Shown: piece by piece, positions 49,977 to 58,167 of the stretch
Layout: every line of letters starts with the position of its first letter
Position numbering within the stretch: position 1 is the stretch's first letter
Source of the DNA: AC-32 sp963746155
GTDB taxonomy: Bacteria; Actinomycetota; Thermoleophilia; Gaiellales; Gaiellaceae
Direction: 5' to 3'
NCBI GenBank assembly: GCA_963746155.1
Contig: CAVVAB010000009.1
Location: 434,001 to 498,000, forward strand
DNA length: 64,000 nt
Notes under the pieces: model-generated
What the model saw: the letters and a program-made list of their open reading frames with translations, nothing else
Databases searched by the model: none
Told to the model about the DNA's origin: nothing
Translations under genes and position numbers: made by a program

Positions 49977-50936
49977 GTGGCGCTCCTCACAAACGACAAC
50001 GCGGAGCTCGTTCCGCGGACGTCCTTCGGCGGCCCGGAGCTGCGGTTCGACTTCCCCGGCCTCGAGATCGGCGTTGCCGAGTACGACGAGGGCCCGACGG
50101 GCTGCACGGTCTTCTACTTCCCGAACAGCGCCGACGCCTCGATCGACGTGCGCGGCGGGTCGCCCGGAGTCAGCGGCGCCGGCCATGACTTCGTCGACGC
50201 GATCTGCCTCGCCGGTGGCTCGCTCTACGGGCTCGAGGCTGCTGCGGGAGTCGCAGCGGAGCACCTGGCCCGGCACGAGTACCGCACGGGCTGGATGGAG
50301 ATCCCGATCGTGGCCGGCGCGATCATCTACGACTGGGGTCCGCGCGAGAACGCCGTCTACCCCGACAAGGAACTCGGACGGGCGGCGCTGAGGTCGGCGC
50401 GGCCCGGCGTCTTCCCGCTCGGCGCGCGCGGAGCCGGGCGTTCCGCAACCGTCGGAAAGCTGTTCGCCTACGAGGAGCGCGAGCCGGCCGGTCAGGGCGG
50501 GGCGTTCCGCCAGCTGGGCGAGACGAAGGTCGCCGTCTTCACCGTCGTGAACGCGATCGGCGCGATCGTCAACCGCGAGGGCGAGGTCGTCCGGGGCCAC
50601 TACGACGAGGCGAGCGGACTGCGGCGCGAGCTCGTGCCCGGGCTCGAGGAGCGGCTGGCCGACGGACGGCCGGTCCGCACGCCGCCCGGGAACACCACGC
50701 TGACCGTGGTTGCGACGAACCTTCGCCTCGATGCCCGCCAGCTCCGCACGCTCGGACGTCAGGTGCACGCCTCGATGGCGCGCGCGATCCAGCCGTTCCA
50801 CGCGCTCGAGGACGGCGACGTGCTGTTCGCCGTGTCGACCGGAGCCCTGGAAAGCGACCCGTTGCTCGACACGACCGCGCTCGGCGTCGTCGCCTCGGAA
50901 ATCGCGTGGGACGCCGTCCTCTCGGCGGCGCAGTAG
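49977..50936 (+). CDS. P1 family (S58/DmpA-like) peptidase
   Basis: 319 residues from a GTG 5 bp after the prenyl synthase. The protein carries the DmpA/P1 pattern: GCTVFYFPN, AICLAGGSLYGLEAAAGV, VAGAIIYDWG and the autoprocessing site GNTTLTVVATN, where a Gly-Asn/Thr bond is cut to expose an N-terminal Thr nucleophile. Members are aminopeptidases or amidases on D-amino acids and beta-peptides. The role here is unknown. Confidence 0.88.
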   Translation: MALLTNDNAELVPRTSFGGPELRFDFPGLEIGVAEYDEGPTGCTVFYFPNSADASIDVRGGSPGVSGAGHDFVDAICLAGGSLYGLEAAAGVAAEHLARHEYRTGWMEIPIVAGAIIYDWGPRENAVYPDKELGRAALRSARPGVFPLGARGAGRSATVGKLFAYEEREPAGQGGAFRQLGETKVAVFTVVNAIGAIVNREGEVVRGHYDEASGLRRELVPGLEERLADGRPVRTPPGNTTLTVVATNLRLDARQLRTLGRQVHASMARAIQPFHALEDGDVLFAVSTGALESDPLLDTTALGVVASEIAWDAVLSAAQ

Positions 50937-50941
50937 AGGCG

Positions 50942-51706
50942 TTGACGAAGAAGCGCCTGGACGTGCTGCTGGTCGAGCGTGGGCTCGCCGAGAGCCGTGC
51001 GCAGGCGCAGGCGCTCGTGCTTGCGGGCCTCGTTCCCGGGTACGAGAAGGCGGGCCAGCAGGTGGACGAGTCTGCTGACCTCTCAGTCACTTCGCTGCCG
51101 CCGTACGTCTCGCGAGGAGGGGAGAAGCTCGCGCACGCGATCGACGCGTTCGGCGTCGACCCCCGTGGTCGAGACTGCCTGGACGTCGGCGCGTCGACGG
51201 GTGGCTTCACGGACGTGCTCCTGCAGCGCGGGGCCGGACGGGTGATCGCGCTCGACGTGGGCCGCGGCCAGCTGCACCCACGCCTGCGCGCCGATCCGCG
51301 CGTGACCGTCCTCGAGCGCACGAACGCCCGCGATGTGCGCGAGCTTCCGTACGCGCCGGGTCTCGTCACGTGCGACGTCTCGTTCATCGGCGTGGGGAAG
51401 GTGCTGCCGCCGGTGCTCGCGCTAGCGGCGCCGGGCTGGGAGGCTGCGATCCTCGTCAAGCCGCAGTTCGAGGCGGGGCGAGGGCAGGCGCCACGCGGGG
51501 TCGTCCGCGACCCGGATGTCTGGCGCGCTGTCCTGCGCGCGACGGTAGAGGCGGCGGTCGCGTGGGAGGCGCAGACCGTCGGCGTCGTAGACTCCGGCTT
51601 GCCCGGCCCGAAGGGGAACCGCGAGTTCTTCCTTCACCTCGTCCACCAAGGGAGACCGGGGATTCCCGATGAGCTCGAGACCTGGATCGACGATGCAATC
51701 GGCTGA
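50942..51706 (+). CDS. tlyA: TlyA family rRNA (2'-O) methyltransferase
   Basis: 254 residues from a TTG start. N-terminal S4 RNA-binding domain (about 3-60, KKRLDVLLVERGLAESRAQA) and an FtsJ-like methyltransferase: LDVGASTGGFTDVLLQRG (SAM loop), ALDVGRGQL, CDVSFIG and VKPQFEAGR. TlyA methylates ribose in 16S/23S rRNA and underlies capreomycin sensitivity in mycobacteria. The gene order tlyA-nadK-recN is conserved in actinobacteria and supports the call. Confidence 0.93.
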   Translation: MTKKRLDVLLVERGLAESRAQAQALVLAGLVPGYEKAGQQVDESADLSVTSLPPYVSRGGEKLAHAIDAFGVDPRGRDCLDVGASTGGFTDVLLQRGAGRVIALDVGRGQLHPRLRADPRVTVLERTNARDVRELPYAPGLVTCDVSFIGVGKVLPPVLALAAPGWEAAILVKPQFEAGRGQAPRGVVRDPDVWRAVLRATVEAAVAWEAQTVGVVDSGLPGPKGNREFFLHLVHQGRPGIPDELETWIDDAIG

Positions 51707-52535
51707 GGTCGCGCGAGCGGCGGTCATCACGCACGGCAAGCCCGAGACGATCGGGGCGGCTCTCGAGCGCCTCCAGGGAGTCGCGGACGGTGCCGGCGTG
51801 GAGCTGCTCTACCCCGACGAGGAGGTCGAGAAGCACCGGCTCGGGAGCGACCAGGGGGACGTCGGCGTCGCCGATCTCGCCGTCGTGCTCGGCGGGGACG
51901 GCACGATGCTGCGCGCGCTCAAGCGGTTCCTCGGGACAGGCGTGCCGGTGATCGGCGTCAACTTCGGGCGGGTGGGCTTCCTCGCCGCGTGCGAGGGGGA
52001 TGCCCTCGAGGACGGGCTCGGACGCGCCTTCGCGGGCGACTACCACGTGGTCGAGTTGCCGGTGCTCGAGCTCGAGCTCGGGACAGGCGGCGAGCGCTGG
52101 ACGGCCGTGAACGACATGGTGGTGACGAGCTCGATGCTCGGGCGGATGATCGAGCTCGGGTGGGCGGTCGGCGGGGAGGACCTCGGATCGCTCCCGTGCG
52201 ACGGCCTGATCTGCTCGACCCCGTCGGGGTCGACGGCCTACAACCTCTCGAACGGCGGCCCCGTGCTCGTGTGGGGGCTGGACGCGATGGCGGTCACGTT
52301 CGTGGCGCCGCACTCGCTGCACGGCCGCCCGCTCGTCGTGCCGCGCGGCCGGGAGCTCGCCGTGACGAATCGGAGCGAGGACGTCTCCGCCACCGTTCTT
52401 GCCGACGGTCACCGCGTGGGTGAGCTGGGGCCTGGAGACGGCGTCGTGGCCCGGCTCGCCGAGGAGCGCAGCCTGCTCGCGACGCTCCCCGAGAGCACGT
52501 TCTTCAGCCGCTACCGCCGGATCTTCGCGTCGTAA
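51669..52535 (+). CDS. nadK: NAD kinase
   Basis: 288 residues from the first ATG (51669); a second ATG at 51693 gives a shorter overlap with tlyA and may be the true start. Diagnostic GGDGT (LGGDGTMLRALKRF), VNFGRVGFLA, AVNDMVV (usual NE is ND) and STPSGSTAYNLSNGGPVL. It phosphorylates NAD to NADP. The neighbours tlyA and recN are in the standard actinobacterial order. Confidence 0.94.
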   Translation: MSSRPGSTMQSAEVARAAVITHGKPETIGAALERLQGVADGAGVELLYPDEEVEKHRLGSDQGDVGVADLAVVLGGDGTMLRALKRFLGTGVPVIGVNFGRVGFLAACEGDALEDGLGRAFAGDYHVVELPVLELELGTGGERWTAVNDMVVTSSMLGRMIELGWAVGGEDLGSLPCDGLICSTPSGSTAYNLSNGGPVLVWGLDAMAVTFVAPHSLHGRPLVVPRGRELAVTNRSEDVSATVLADGHRVGELGPGDGVVARLAEERSLLATLPESTFFSRYRRIFAS

Positions 52536-52709
52536 CCGGCGCGGGCGCCGGCGGCGGCCGAAGTCGGCACACAATCGGCACACGAGCCCGCTGTCGAGCC
52601 GGTACCGTCCCTAACCCCCTCCCACCCTGGGGCGCGCGTGAACATATAGACGCGAACCGGCTGTTTGAGCGGGTCGCCCCGTACGGGCTCTCGGCGTAGC
52701 ATCCAGACC

Positions 52710-54350
52710 GTGCTGCGCCGCCTTCGGATCGAGAATCTCGTCCTCATCCGCGAGGCCGAGTTGACATTCGCGCCCGGCTTGAACGCGATCACCGGCGAGA
52801 CCGGCGCGGGCAAGACGATCCTCGCGCAGGCCATCGGTCTCCTCCTCGGAGGCCGGGGCGACGACGCTTTCGTCGGCCAGGACGGCCAGGAGGCCTACGT
52901 CGAGGCCGAGCTTGAGCCGCCGCCAGGGTTCTTCGACGACGAAGAAATGGCTGCGCTGTCCGAGCTCCGGCCGGAGGACGAGGACGGCCTCGTGCTCGCG
53001 CGCCGTGTCTTCGCGGACGGGCGCACCCGCGCCTACGCCTGGGGTCGCAGCGCCCCCCGCGACGACCTTGCCTTTGCGGGCGAGAGGCTGATCGCGATGT
53101 CGGGCCAGTTCGAGCAGCGCCGCCTGTCCCGCCCCGGCTACCAGCTCGATGTGCTCGACGCGTTCGTCGGCGAGGAGCAGACCGTGCGCCGAGCGCAGCT
53201 TCGCGCCGCGTGGCGCGAGCTTGCAGCCGCCAGGCGTCGCCACGAAGAGCTCGCCAAAGGCACGGCGGCGGCCGAGGCAAGGCTGGCGGAGCTGCGCGCG
53301 CTCGCCGCGGACACCGAGGGTCTCGAGCCGGACGGCGAGGAGTCGCTCCGCGCCGAGCGCGAACGCCTGCGACACGTCACCGAGCTCGCGGCCGGGGTTG
53401 CCGCCGCCGGCGAGGCTCTCGCGCCGGAGGACGGCGACGGCGCGGCCGGGCTCGCCGCTCACGCGGAGCGGGCGCTCGCTCCGATCGAGAATCTTGCGCC
53501 GGAGCTCGAGCGATCGGCCAACGAGCTCCGCGACATCGAGATGCGCCTCCGCGAGGCAGCGTCCGACCTCCGCGGCTTTCTCGCCTCGCTCGAGGCCGAG
53601 CCGGACCGTGTCGAGCAGATCGAAGTCGAGCTCGATCGCATCGCGGAGACAAAGCGGCGCTTCCGCTGCACGACATACGAGGAGCTGCTCGAACGAGCCG
53701 CCGACGCAAGGCGTGAGCTGGCCGCGGTCGAGGGCGGGGCTGACCCGCTCGCTGCGGCGGCCGCGGCGCTGGCGGAGGCCGATGAGGGGGTCGAAAAGGT
53801 GTCCGGCGGGCTGCGAAAGGCGAGGGGAGAGGCCGTCGAGCCCTTCGCAGCCGCGGTTTCCGCGGAGCTCCAAGGGATCGGTCTCGGCGAAGGCGAATTT
53901 CGGGTAGAGCTCGAGCCGGCAGCGCAAGGCCCCACCGGGAGCGACGCCGTCAGCTTCCTCATCCGACCGAACGCCGGCCTTCCGTTCGCGCCGGTTGCGG
54001 AGACCGCCTCGGGCGGCGAGCTCTCGCGGATCGCACTCGCGATCGCCGCGGTTGGCGGCGGCGAAACCATGGTCTTCGACGAGATCGATGCCGGCATCGG
54101 CGGCCAGACCGCTCACGCCGTGGGGCAGACCCTGCGCCGCCTCGCCGAGCGTGCGCAGGTTGTGACCATCACCCACCTACCGCAGATCGCCAGCCTGGCC
54201 GACCGGCACTTCCGCGTGGAGAAGGTTCCCGGCGATCCGACGCACACGAGAATCGAGCCCCTCGACGAAGCCGAGCGGGCGGAGGAGATCCGGCGAATGC
54301 TCGGCGGCGAGGAGTTCATCGCCGCCGTCCAGACGGAGCAGGGCGCGTGA
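52710..54350 (+). CDS. recN: DNA repair ATPase RecN
   Basis: 546 residues from the GTG at 52710. SMC-like: Walker A ITGETGAGKTIL near the N-terminus, a central coiled coil (about 160-330), then the ABC signature ASGGELSRIALA, Walker B MVFDEIDAGIGG and the His-switch TITHLPQIASLAD. It tethers DNA ends in double-strand break repair. Stop overlaps steA by 4 bp. Confidence 0.95.
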   Translation: MLRRLRIENLVLIREAELTFAPGLNAITGETGAGKTILAQAIGLLLGGRGDDAFVGQDGQEAYVEAELEPPPGFFDDEEMAALSELRPEDEDGLVLARRVFADGRTRAYAWGRSAPRDDLAFAGERLIAMSGQFEQRRLSRPGYQLDVLDAFVGEEQTVRRAQLRAAWRELAAARRRHEELAKGTAAAEARLAELRALAADTEGLEPDGEESLRAERERLRHVTELAAGVAAAGEALAPEDGDGAAGLAAHAERALAPIENLAPELERSANELRDIEMRLREAASDLRGFLASLEAEPDRVEQIEVELDRIAETKRRFRCTTYEELLERAADARRELAAVEGGADPLAAAAAALAEADEGVEKVSGGLRKARGEAVEPFAAAVSAELQGIGLGEGEFRVELEPAAQGPTGSDAVSFLIRPNAGLPFAPVAETASGGELSRIALAIAAVGGGETMVFDEIDAGIGGQTAHAVGQTLRRLAERAQVVTITHLPQIASLADRHFRVEKVPGDPTHTRIEPLDEAERAEEIRRMLGGEEFIAAVQTEQGA

Positions 54351-55480
54351 GCTTCGTCGAGTTCACGGGGACGGCCCGCCTGGGGCGCCGAACGAAAGCT
54401 CTCGTCCGCCGACTCGGTCCGGGCGACGTCGCGATCATCGACCACCTCGACCTCGATCGGGTCTCGGCTGAGGAGCTGCTGGACTCGGGCGTCCGCGTGG
54501 TCGTCAACGTCGCAAACTCGCAGAGCGGCCGCTTCCCGAATCCGGGGCCCCTGCTGCTCGTCCGTGGAGGCGTGCGGTTGATCGATGCCCCCGGCGCGCC
54601 GCTCTTCGACGAGGTCGGCGACGGCGAGAACGTCACCGTGCGCGGCGCGAGCGTCTTCCGCAACGGCACCTGCCTCGCGTCGGGCCGGTCGCTCGAGGCG
54701 CGTGAGCTCGAGACGGCGCTCGCCGACCAGCGGGCGCGGGTGACCGGCGCGCTGGAGGTCTTCGCCGAGAACACGCTCCGCTACCTGCGCGACGAGGGGC
54801 GCCTGCTGGCGGAGGGGATCGACTTTCCAGCGCTCAAGACGCGTTTCCGCGAGCGGCACGTTCTGGTTGTCGCCCGCGGGCCCGGGCACAGGCGCGACCT
54901 CGCCACGGTCCGCTCGTACGTCAGGGCGTTCAAGCCCGTGATCGTCGGCGTCGACGGTGGCGCGGACGCGCTCCTCGAGGCTGGCATCCGGCCGCACGTG
55001 ATCGTCGGGGACATGGACTCCGTGACCGACGACGCGCTTCGCTCAGGCGCCGAGCTGGTGGTTCACGCATACGCCGACGGCGCCGCCCCCGGCGCGGCGC
55101 GCCTCGAGCGACTCGGGCTCGAGTTCAGCTCGGTCGCAGCCCCCGGGATCAGCGAGGACGTCGCGCTGTTGCTCGCCTACGAGCGCGGGGCCGAGCTGAT
55201 CGTCGCCGTCGGGACGCATTTCAACCTGGTCGAGTTCCTGGAGCGCGATCGGGCCGGAATGTCCTCCACGTTCGTGACGCGGCTGAAGGTGGGGGAGATC
55301 CTGGTCGACGCGAAGGGCGTCTCCCGCCTTGTCAGTCGCCAGGTCGGCCTCTGGCCGCTGATCGCCTTTACGCTGGCGGGCCTCGCCGCGGTCGTCGTCG
55401 CGATCCTTGCATCGCCGGGCCTGCGTCACTTCATCGGCCTGCTGAGCGACCGGATCCGCAGCCTGCTCGGCCTCAGCTGA
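54347..55480 (+). CDS. steA: SteA-like cytokinetic ring protein
   Basis: 377 residues. The central part has a thiamin-pyrophosphokinase-like fold (VGVDGGADALLEAGIRPHVI, VGDMDSV, GAELIVAVGTHFNLVEFLER), followed by a single membrane helix (about 333-355) and a short tail. This is the SteA layout; in Corynebacterium SteA and SteB act in daughter-cell separation. A MctB/SteB-type gene lies 560 bp downstream, supporting the assignment. GTG start, coupled to recN. Confidence 0.88.
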   Translation: MSFVEFTGTARLGRRTKALVRRLGPGDVAIIDHLDLDRVSAEELLDSGVRVVVNVANSQSGRFPNPGPLLLVRGGVRLIDAPGAPLFDEVGDGENVTVRGASVFRNGTCLASGRSLEARELETALADQRARVTGALEVFAENTLRYLRDEGRLLAEGIDFPALKTRFRERHVLVVARGPGHRRDLATVRSYVRAFKPVIVGVDGGADALLEAGIRPHVIVGDMDSVTDDALRSGAELVVHAYADGAAPGAARLERLGLEFSSVAAPGISEDVALLLAYERGAELIVAVGTHFNLVEFLERDRAGMSSTFVTRLKVGEILVDAKGVSRLVSRQVGLWPLIAFTLAGLAAVVVAILASPGLRHFIGLLSDRIRSLLGLS

Positions 55481-55515
55481 CCGGCCGCGCCTCTACTCGA
55501 CGTGTCCCTCGGGCC

Positions 55516-55600
55516 GGTAACCCCAACCTCCTCCCCGAGGCGATCGTAACGGGGATATTCGCGCTTGTGGGACACGGAAGTGCGCCGAAATCGCAACACT
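55516..55600 (-). repeat. Dispersed intergenic element, copy 3 (diverged)
   Basis: Minus reading contains TTACGATCGCCTCGGGGAGG then AGGTTGGGG, matching the core of copies 1, 2 and 4; the upstream GTCAC/GTGCG part is only loosely kept (GTGTCCCACAAGCGCG). Unlike the other copies it does not precede a gene on its own strand but faces the steA 3' end. Confidence 0.5.
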
Positions 55601-55606
55601 TCAGCC

Positions 55607-56041
55607 ATGTCCAAGGTCGCCGCAACCCGGGAGCTTTTGGCACCCCCCGAGGACGTCTGGAAGTTCCTGGCGGAGCCGTATCATCTCGCCGATTGGTGGC
55701 CGGGGGTCCACGGTGTCCGCCCGGACCGGCGTGGGCTCGCACCGGGTGCGCGCTGGGAGGTGACCCTCCGGCCGCAGGGTCGCGGGTTCCTCGGAAGCTT
55801 TCTCGGCGGCCCGAACACGACTCGCATGCTGATGATTCTCGAGGTGCGGACGAACGAGCTCGTCCGCTTCATGTTCACTGAAGATCACATGGAGGCCGAG
55901 CTCGTCCTCGAGCCGAGGGGTGACGACCAGACGCAGGCGACGCTGACGGTCGACGGCGCTTGGCTCCGGCTCAACGCATCGCTGCCGCGCTCGGCGCTCA
56001 ACCGGCTCCACGCGCTGTGCCAGACTGCGGCTGAGCTCTGA
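55607..56041 (+). CDS. SRPBCC/polyketide cyclase-like protein
   Basis: 144 residues with the START/Bet v1-like start ATRELLAPPEDVWKFLAEPY and HLADWWPGV, as in the polyketide_cyc2 family, then strands with GPNTTRMLMILEV. A hydrophobic ligand cavity is expected; the ligand is unknown. It sits between steA and the mctB-like gene, overlapping neither. Confidence 0.85.
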   Translation: MSKVAATRELLAPPEDVWKFLAEPYHLADWWPGVHGVRPDRRGLAPGARWEVTLRPQGRGFLGSFLGGPNTTRMLMILEVRTNELVRFMFTEDHMEAELVLEPRGDDQTQATLTVDGAWLRLNASLPRSALNRLHALCQTAAEL

Positions 56042-56042
56042 G

Positions 56043-56930
56043 ATGTTCGATTTTCGCTATCACGTCGCCTCGCTCACGGCCGTCTTCCTTGCGCTCGTGA
56101 TCGGGATCCTGGTCGGGGTCGGCATTGCCGATCGCGGCCTTCTCGACCAGGCCAAGAAGACGCTGCTCGAGTCGCGCGTCGCGCAGCTGCGAACGCAGCT
56201 CGACCAGGCGTCGAAGCGCTCCGCGCTCTCGGATCGGGAGCAGCGCGCAGCCCAGCTCTTCGTGACAGAGACGTACCCGCTGCTTGTGCACAACCGGCTG
56301 AAGAACAAGCGGATCGCGGTCGTCTTCATCGGCTCGAAGGACGACGCCAAAGTGCGCAAGCACATTGACGATGCGCTCCTCGACTCGGGCGCCCAGCAGG
56401 TTCGTTTCAAGGCTCTGAGGATGCCGATCGATGCGTCGACGGTCGATGCGAGACTCGCGAGCCAGACCGACGGCCAGAGCTACGTCGGCAAGGGAAAGCT
56501 GGAGAGCCTCGGCAAGGCGCTTGGCGAGGAGCTGGTCGCCGGGGGTGACATGCCGCTGTGGGACACGCTCACCGACACGCTCGTCGACCACTGGGTCGGC
56601 GGCGGCAAGCAGCCCGTCGACGGGGTGATCGTCGCCCGCACGGTCCCGCCGCAGAAGGGCGGCACGAGCAAGTTCCTCCTCGGCCTCTACAAGGGGTTCA
56701 ACTCGAAAGGCGTCCCGGCCGTCGGGGTCGAGGCAACCGATGCGGACCATTCGGCCGTCGGCGCCTACCGCCGCGCGGGGCTGTCGAGCGTGGACGACGT
56801 CGACACGCTGTCAGGCCAGCTCGGAGTCGTGCTCCTCCTCGCCGGCTCCAAAGCCGGCCAGTACGGGCTCAAGGCGACTGCCGAGCAGGCGTTCCCGCCG
56901 TTCCCGATCATCACGCGTCCGGGTGGCTGA
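56043..56930 (+). CDS. MctB/SteB-like copper transport or division protein
   Basis: 295 residues beginning MFDFRYHVASLTAVFLALVI, then GILVGVGIADRG (one membrane helix, about 8-30), a coiled coil (about 38-68, QAKKTLLESRVAQLRTQLDQ) and an extracytoplasmic domain. This is the DUF3186 family, which includes mycobacterial MctB (copper) and corynebacterial SteB (partner of SteA). Given steA just upstream, the SteB role is favoured. Confidence 0.88.
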   Translation: MFDFRYHVASLTAVFLALVIGILVGVGIADRGLLDQAKKTLLESRVAQLRTQLDQASKRSALSDREQRAAQLFVTETYPLLVHNRLKNKRIAVVFIGSKDDAKVRKHIDDALLDSGAQQVRFKALRMPIDASTVDARLASQTDGQSYVGKGKLESLGKALGEELVAGGDMPLWDTLTDTLVDHWVGGGKQPVDGVIVARTVPPQKGGTSKFLLGLYKGFNSKGVPAVGVEATDADHSAVGAYRRAGLSSVDDVDTLSGQLGVVLLLAGSKAGQYGLKATAEQAFPPFPIITRPGG

Positions 56931-58167
56931 ACGTCTCACCGTCCTCGTCGCCGCGCGCGACGAGGAACGGTCGATCGAGCCCGCCGTACGCGCCCTTCGG
57001 ATCAGGTTTCCGCACGCCGACATGGTGGTCGCCGACGACGGTTCGCGCGACGGCACCGCAGCTGCCGCGGAACGTGCCGGAGCTCGCGTCGTCCGCCTGC
57101 CGCGTCTCGGCAAGGGCCAGGCGCTTGCACTCGCAGAGCGCGAAGCGGCGTCAGGACCGCTCCTCCTCTGCGACGCTGACCTCGAGGGCGACCCGTCGCC
57201 GCTGCTCGACGTGAACGCCGATCTCGCGATCGCGGCCTTCGCGGAGCGCCAGGGCGGAGGCTTCGGGCTCGCCAAGCGCGCAGCGCGCGCCCTCGTTCGC
57301 GCGTGCTCGGGCTTCGATGCCCGGGAGCCGCTCTCGGGCCAACGCGCACTCTCGCCCGCCGCGCGCGCGGCCTGCTTCCCGACTGCGCCGGGCTTCGGCT
57401 GCGAGGTGCGGATGACGGTCGACGCGGTCCGGAAGGGACTCACCGTTCAGGAGCTCGAGCTCCCGCTCGACCACCGGCCCACCGCGCGCGACGCCGCGGG
57501 CTTCCTCCATCGCGGCCGCCAGCTCCTGGAGGCGACGCTCGCATGCGGTCCGCTCGCCCGGAACCACCGCGGCCTGCGCCTGCCACTAGTCGGCGCGCTG
57601 GTCGCGCTCGGCGGTGCCCGCGCACCACGGAGCGTCAGGCTCAGCGTCGCCGGGATCGCGCTGATCGGCCTGGCCGACGACCTGTACAGCGGCCCGGAGC
57701 GAGGCTTCCGCCAGCACCTCCGGTCAGGCCGCACCACAGGCGCGCTCAAGGCTGTCGGCATCCCGGTGCTCGCGCTCGCCGCCACCCGCTCGTTCTCAGG
57801 AGCGGCGCTCGTCTCGCTCTCGGCGAACGGGCTCAACCTGCTCGACACCCGGCCGGGCCGGGCGCTGAAGGCGTTCCTCGCCGGGGCCGCGCTCGTCGGC
57901 GGACCGACCCGCGCCTACCTCCCGGTTGCCGTCATGCTCGCTCCGTACGATCTTCGCGAGATGACGATGCTCGGTGACGCCGGGTCGAATGCCCTTGGAG
58001 CCGTGCTAGGTTACGGGTCCGTGGCAGGGCTCACGGCTCGAGGAAGACGATTTGCGCTTGCGGCGCTCGTCGGGCTCACCATCCTCGGCGAGACCCGCTC
58101 ACTCGGAGACCTGATCGACCGAACGCCCGTGCTCTCGTCGCTCGACCGCCTGGGACGGCCGACCTGA
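56923..58167 (+). CDS. GT2 glycosyltransferase fused to a MraY/WecA-like transferase domain
   Basis: 414 residues from the GTG at 56923. Residues 1-215 are a GT2/GT-A domain (LTVLVAARDEERSIEPAV, VVADDGSRDGTAAAAE, LLCDADLEGDP, GFGCEVRMTVDA). Residues about 230-414 are hydrophobic and carry polyprenyl-phosphate sugar-1-phosphate transferase motifs: GLADDLYS, SANGLNLLDTRPGRALK and MLGDAGSNALGAVLGYG, corresponding to MraY/WecA motifs. The membrane part has fewer helices than MraY (usually ten). It may make or extend a lipid-linked envelope sugar; it sits between mctB-like and pyrG. Confidence 0.8.
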   Translation: MAERLTVLVAARDEERSIEPAVRALRIRFPHADMVVADDGSRDGTAAAAERAGARVVRLPRLGKGQALALAEREAASGPLLLCDADLEGDPSPLLDVNADLAIAAFAERQGGGFGLAKRAARALVRACSGFDAREPLSGQRALSPAARAACFPTAPGFGCEVRMTVDAVRKGLTVQELELPLDHRPTARDAAGFLHRGRQLLEATLACGPLARNHRGLRLPLVGALVALGGARAPRSVRLSVAGIALIGLADDLYSGPERGFRQHLRSGRTTGALKAVGIPVLALAATRSFSGAALVSLSANGLNLLDTRPGRALKAFLAGAALVGGPTRAYLPVAVMLAPYDLREMTMLGDAGSNALGAVLGYGSVAGLTARGRRFALAALVGLTILGETRSLGDLIDRTPVLSSLDRLGRPT

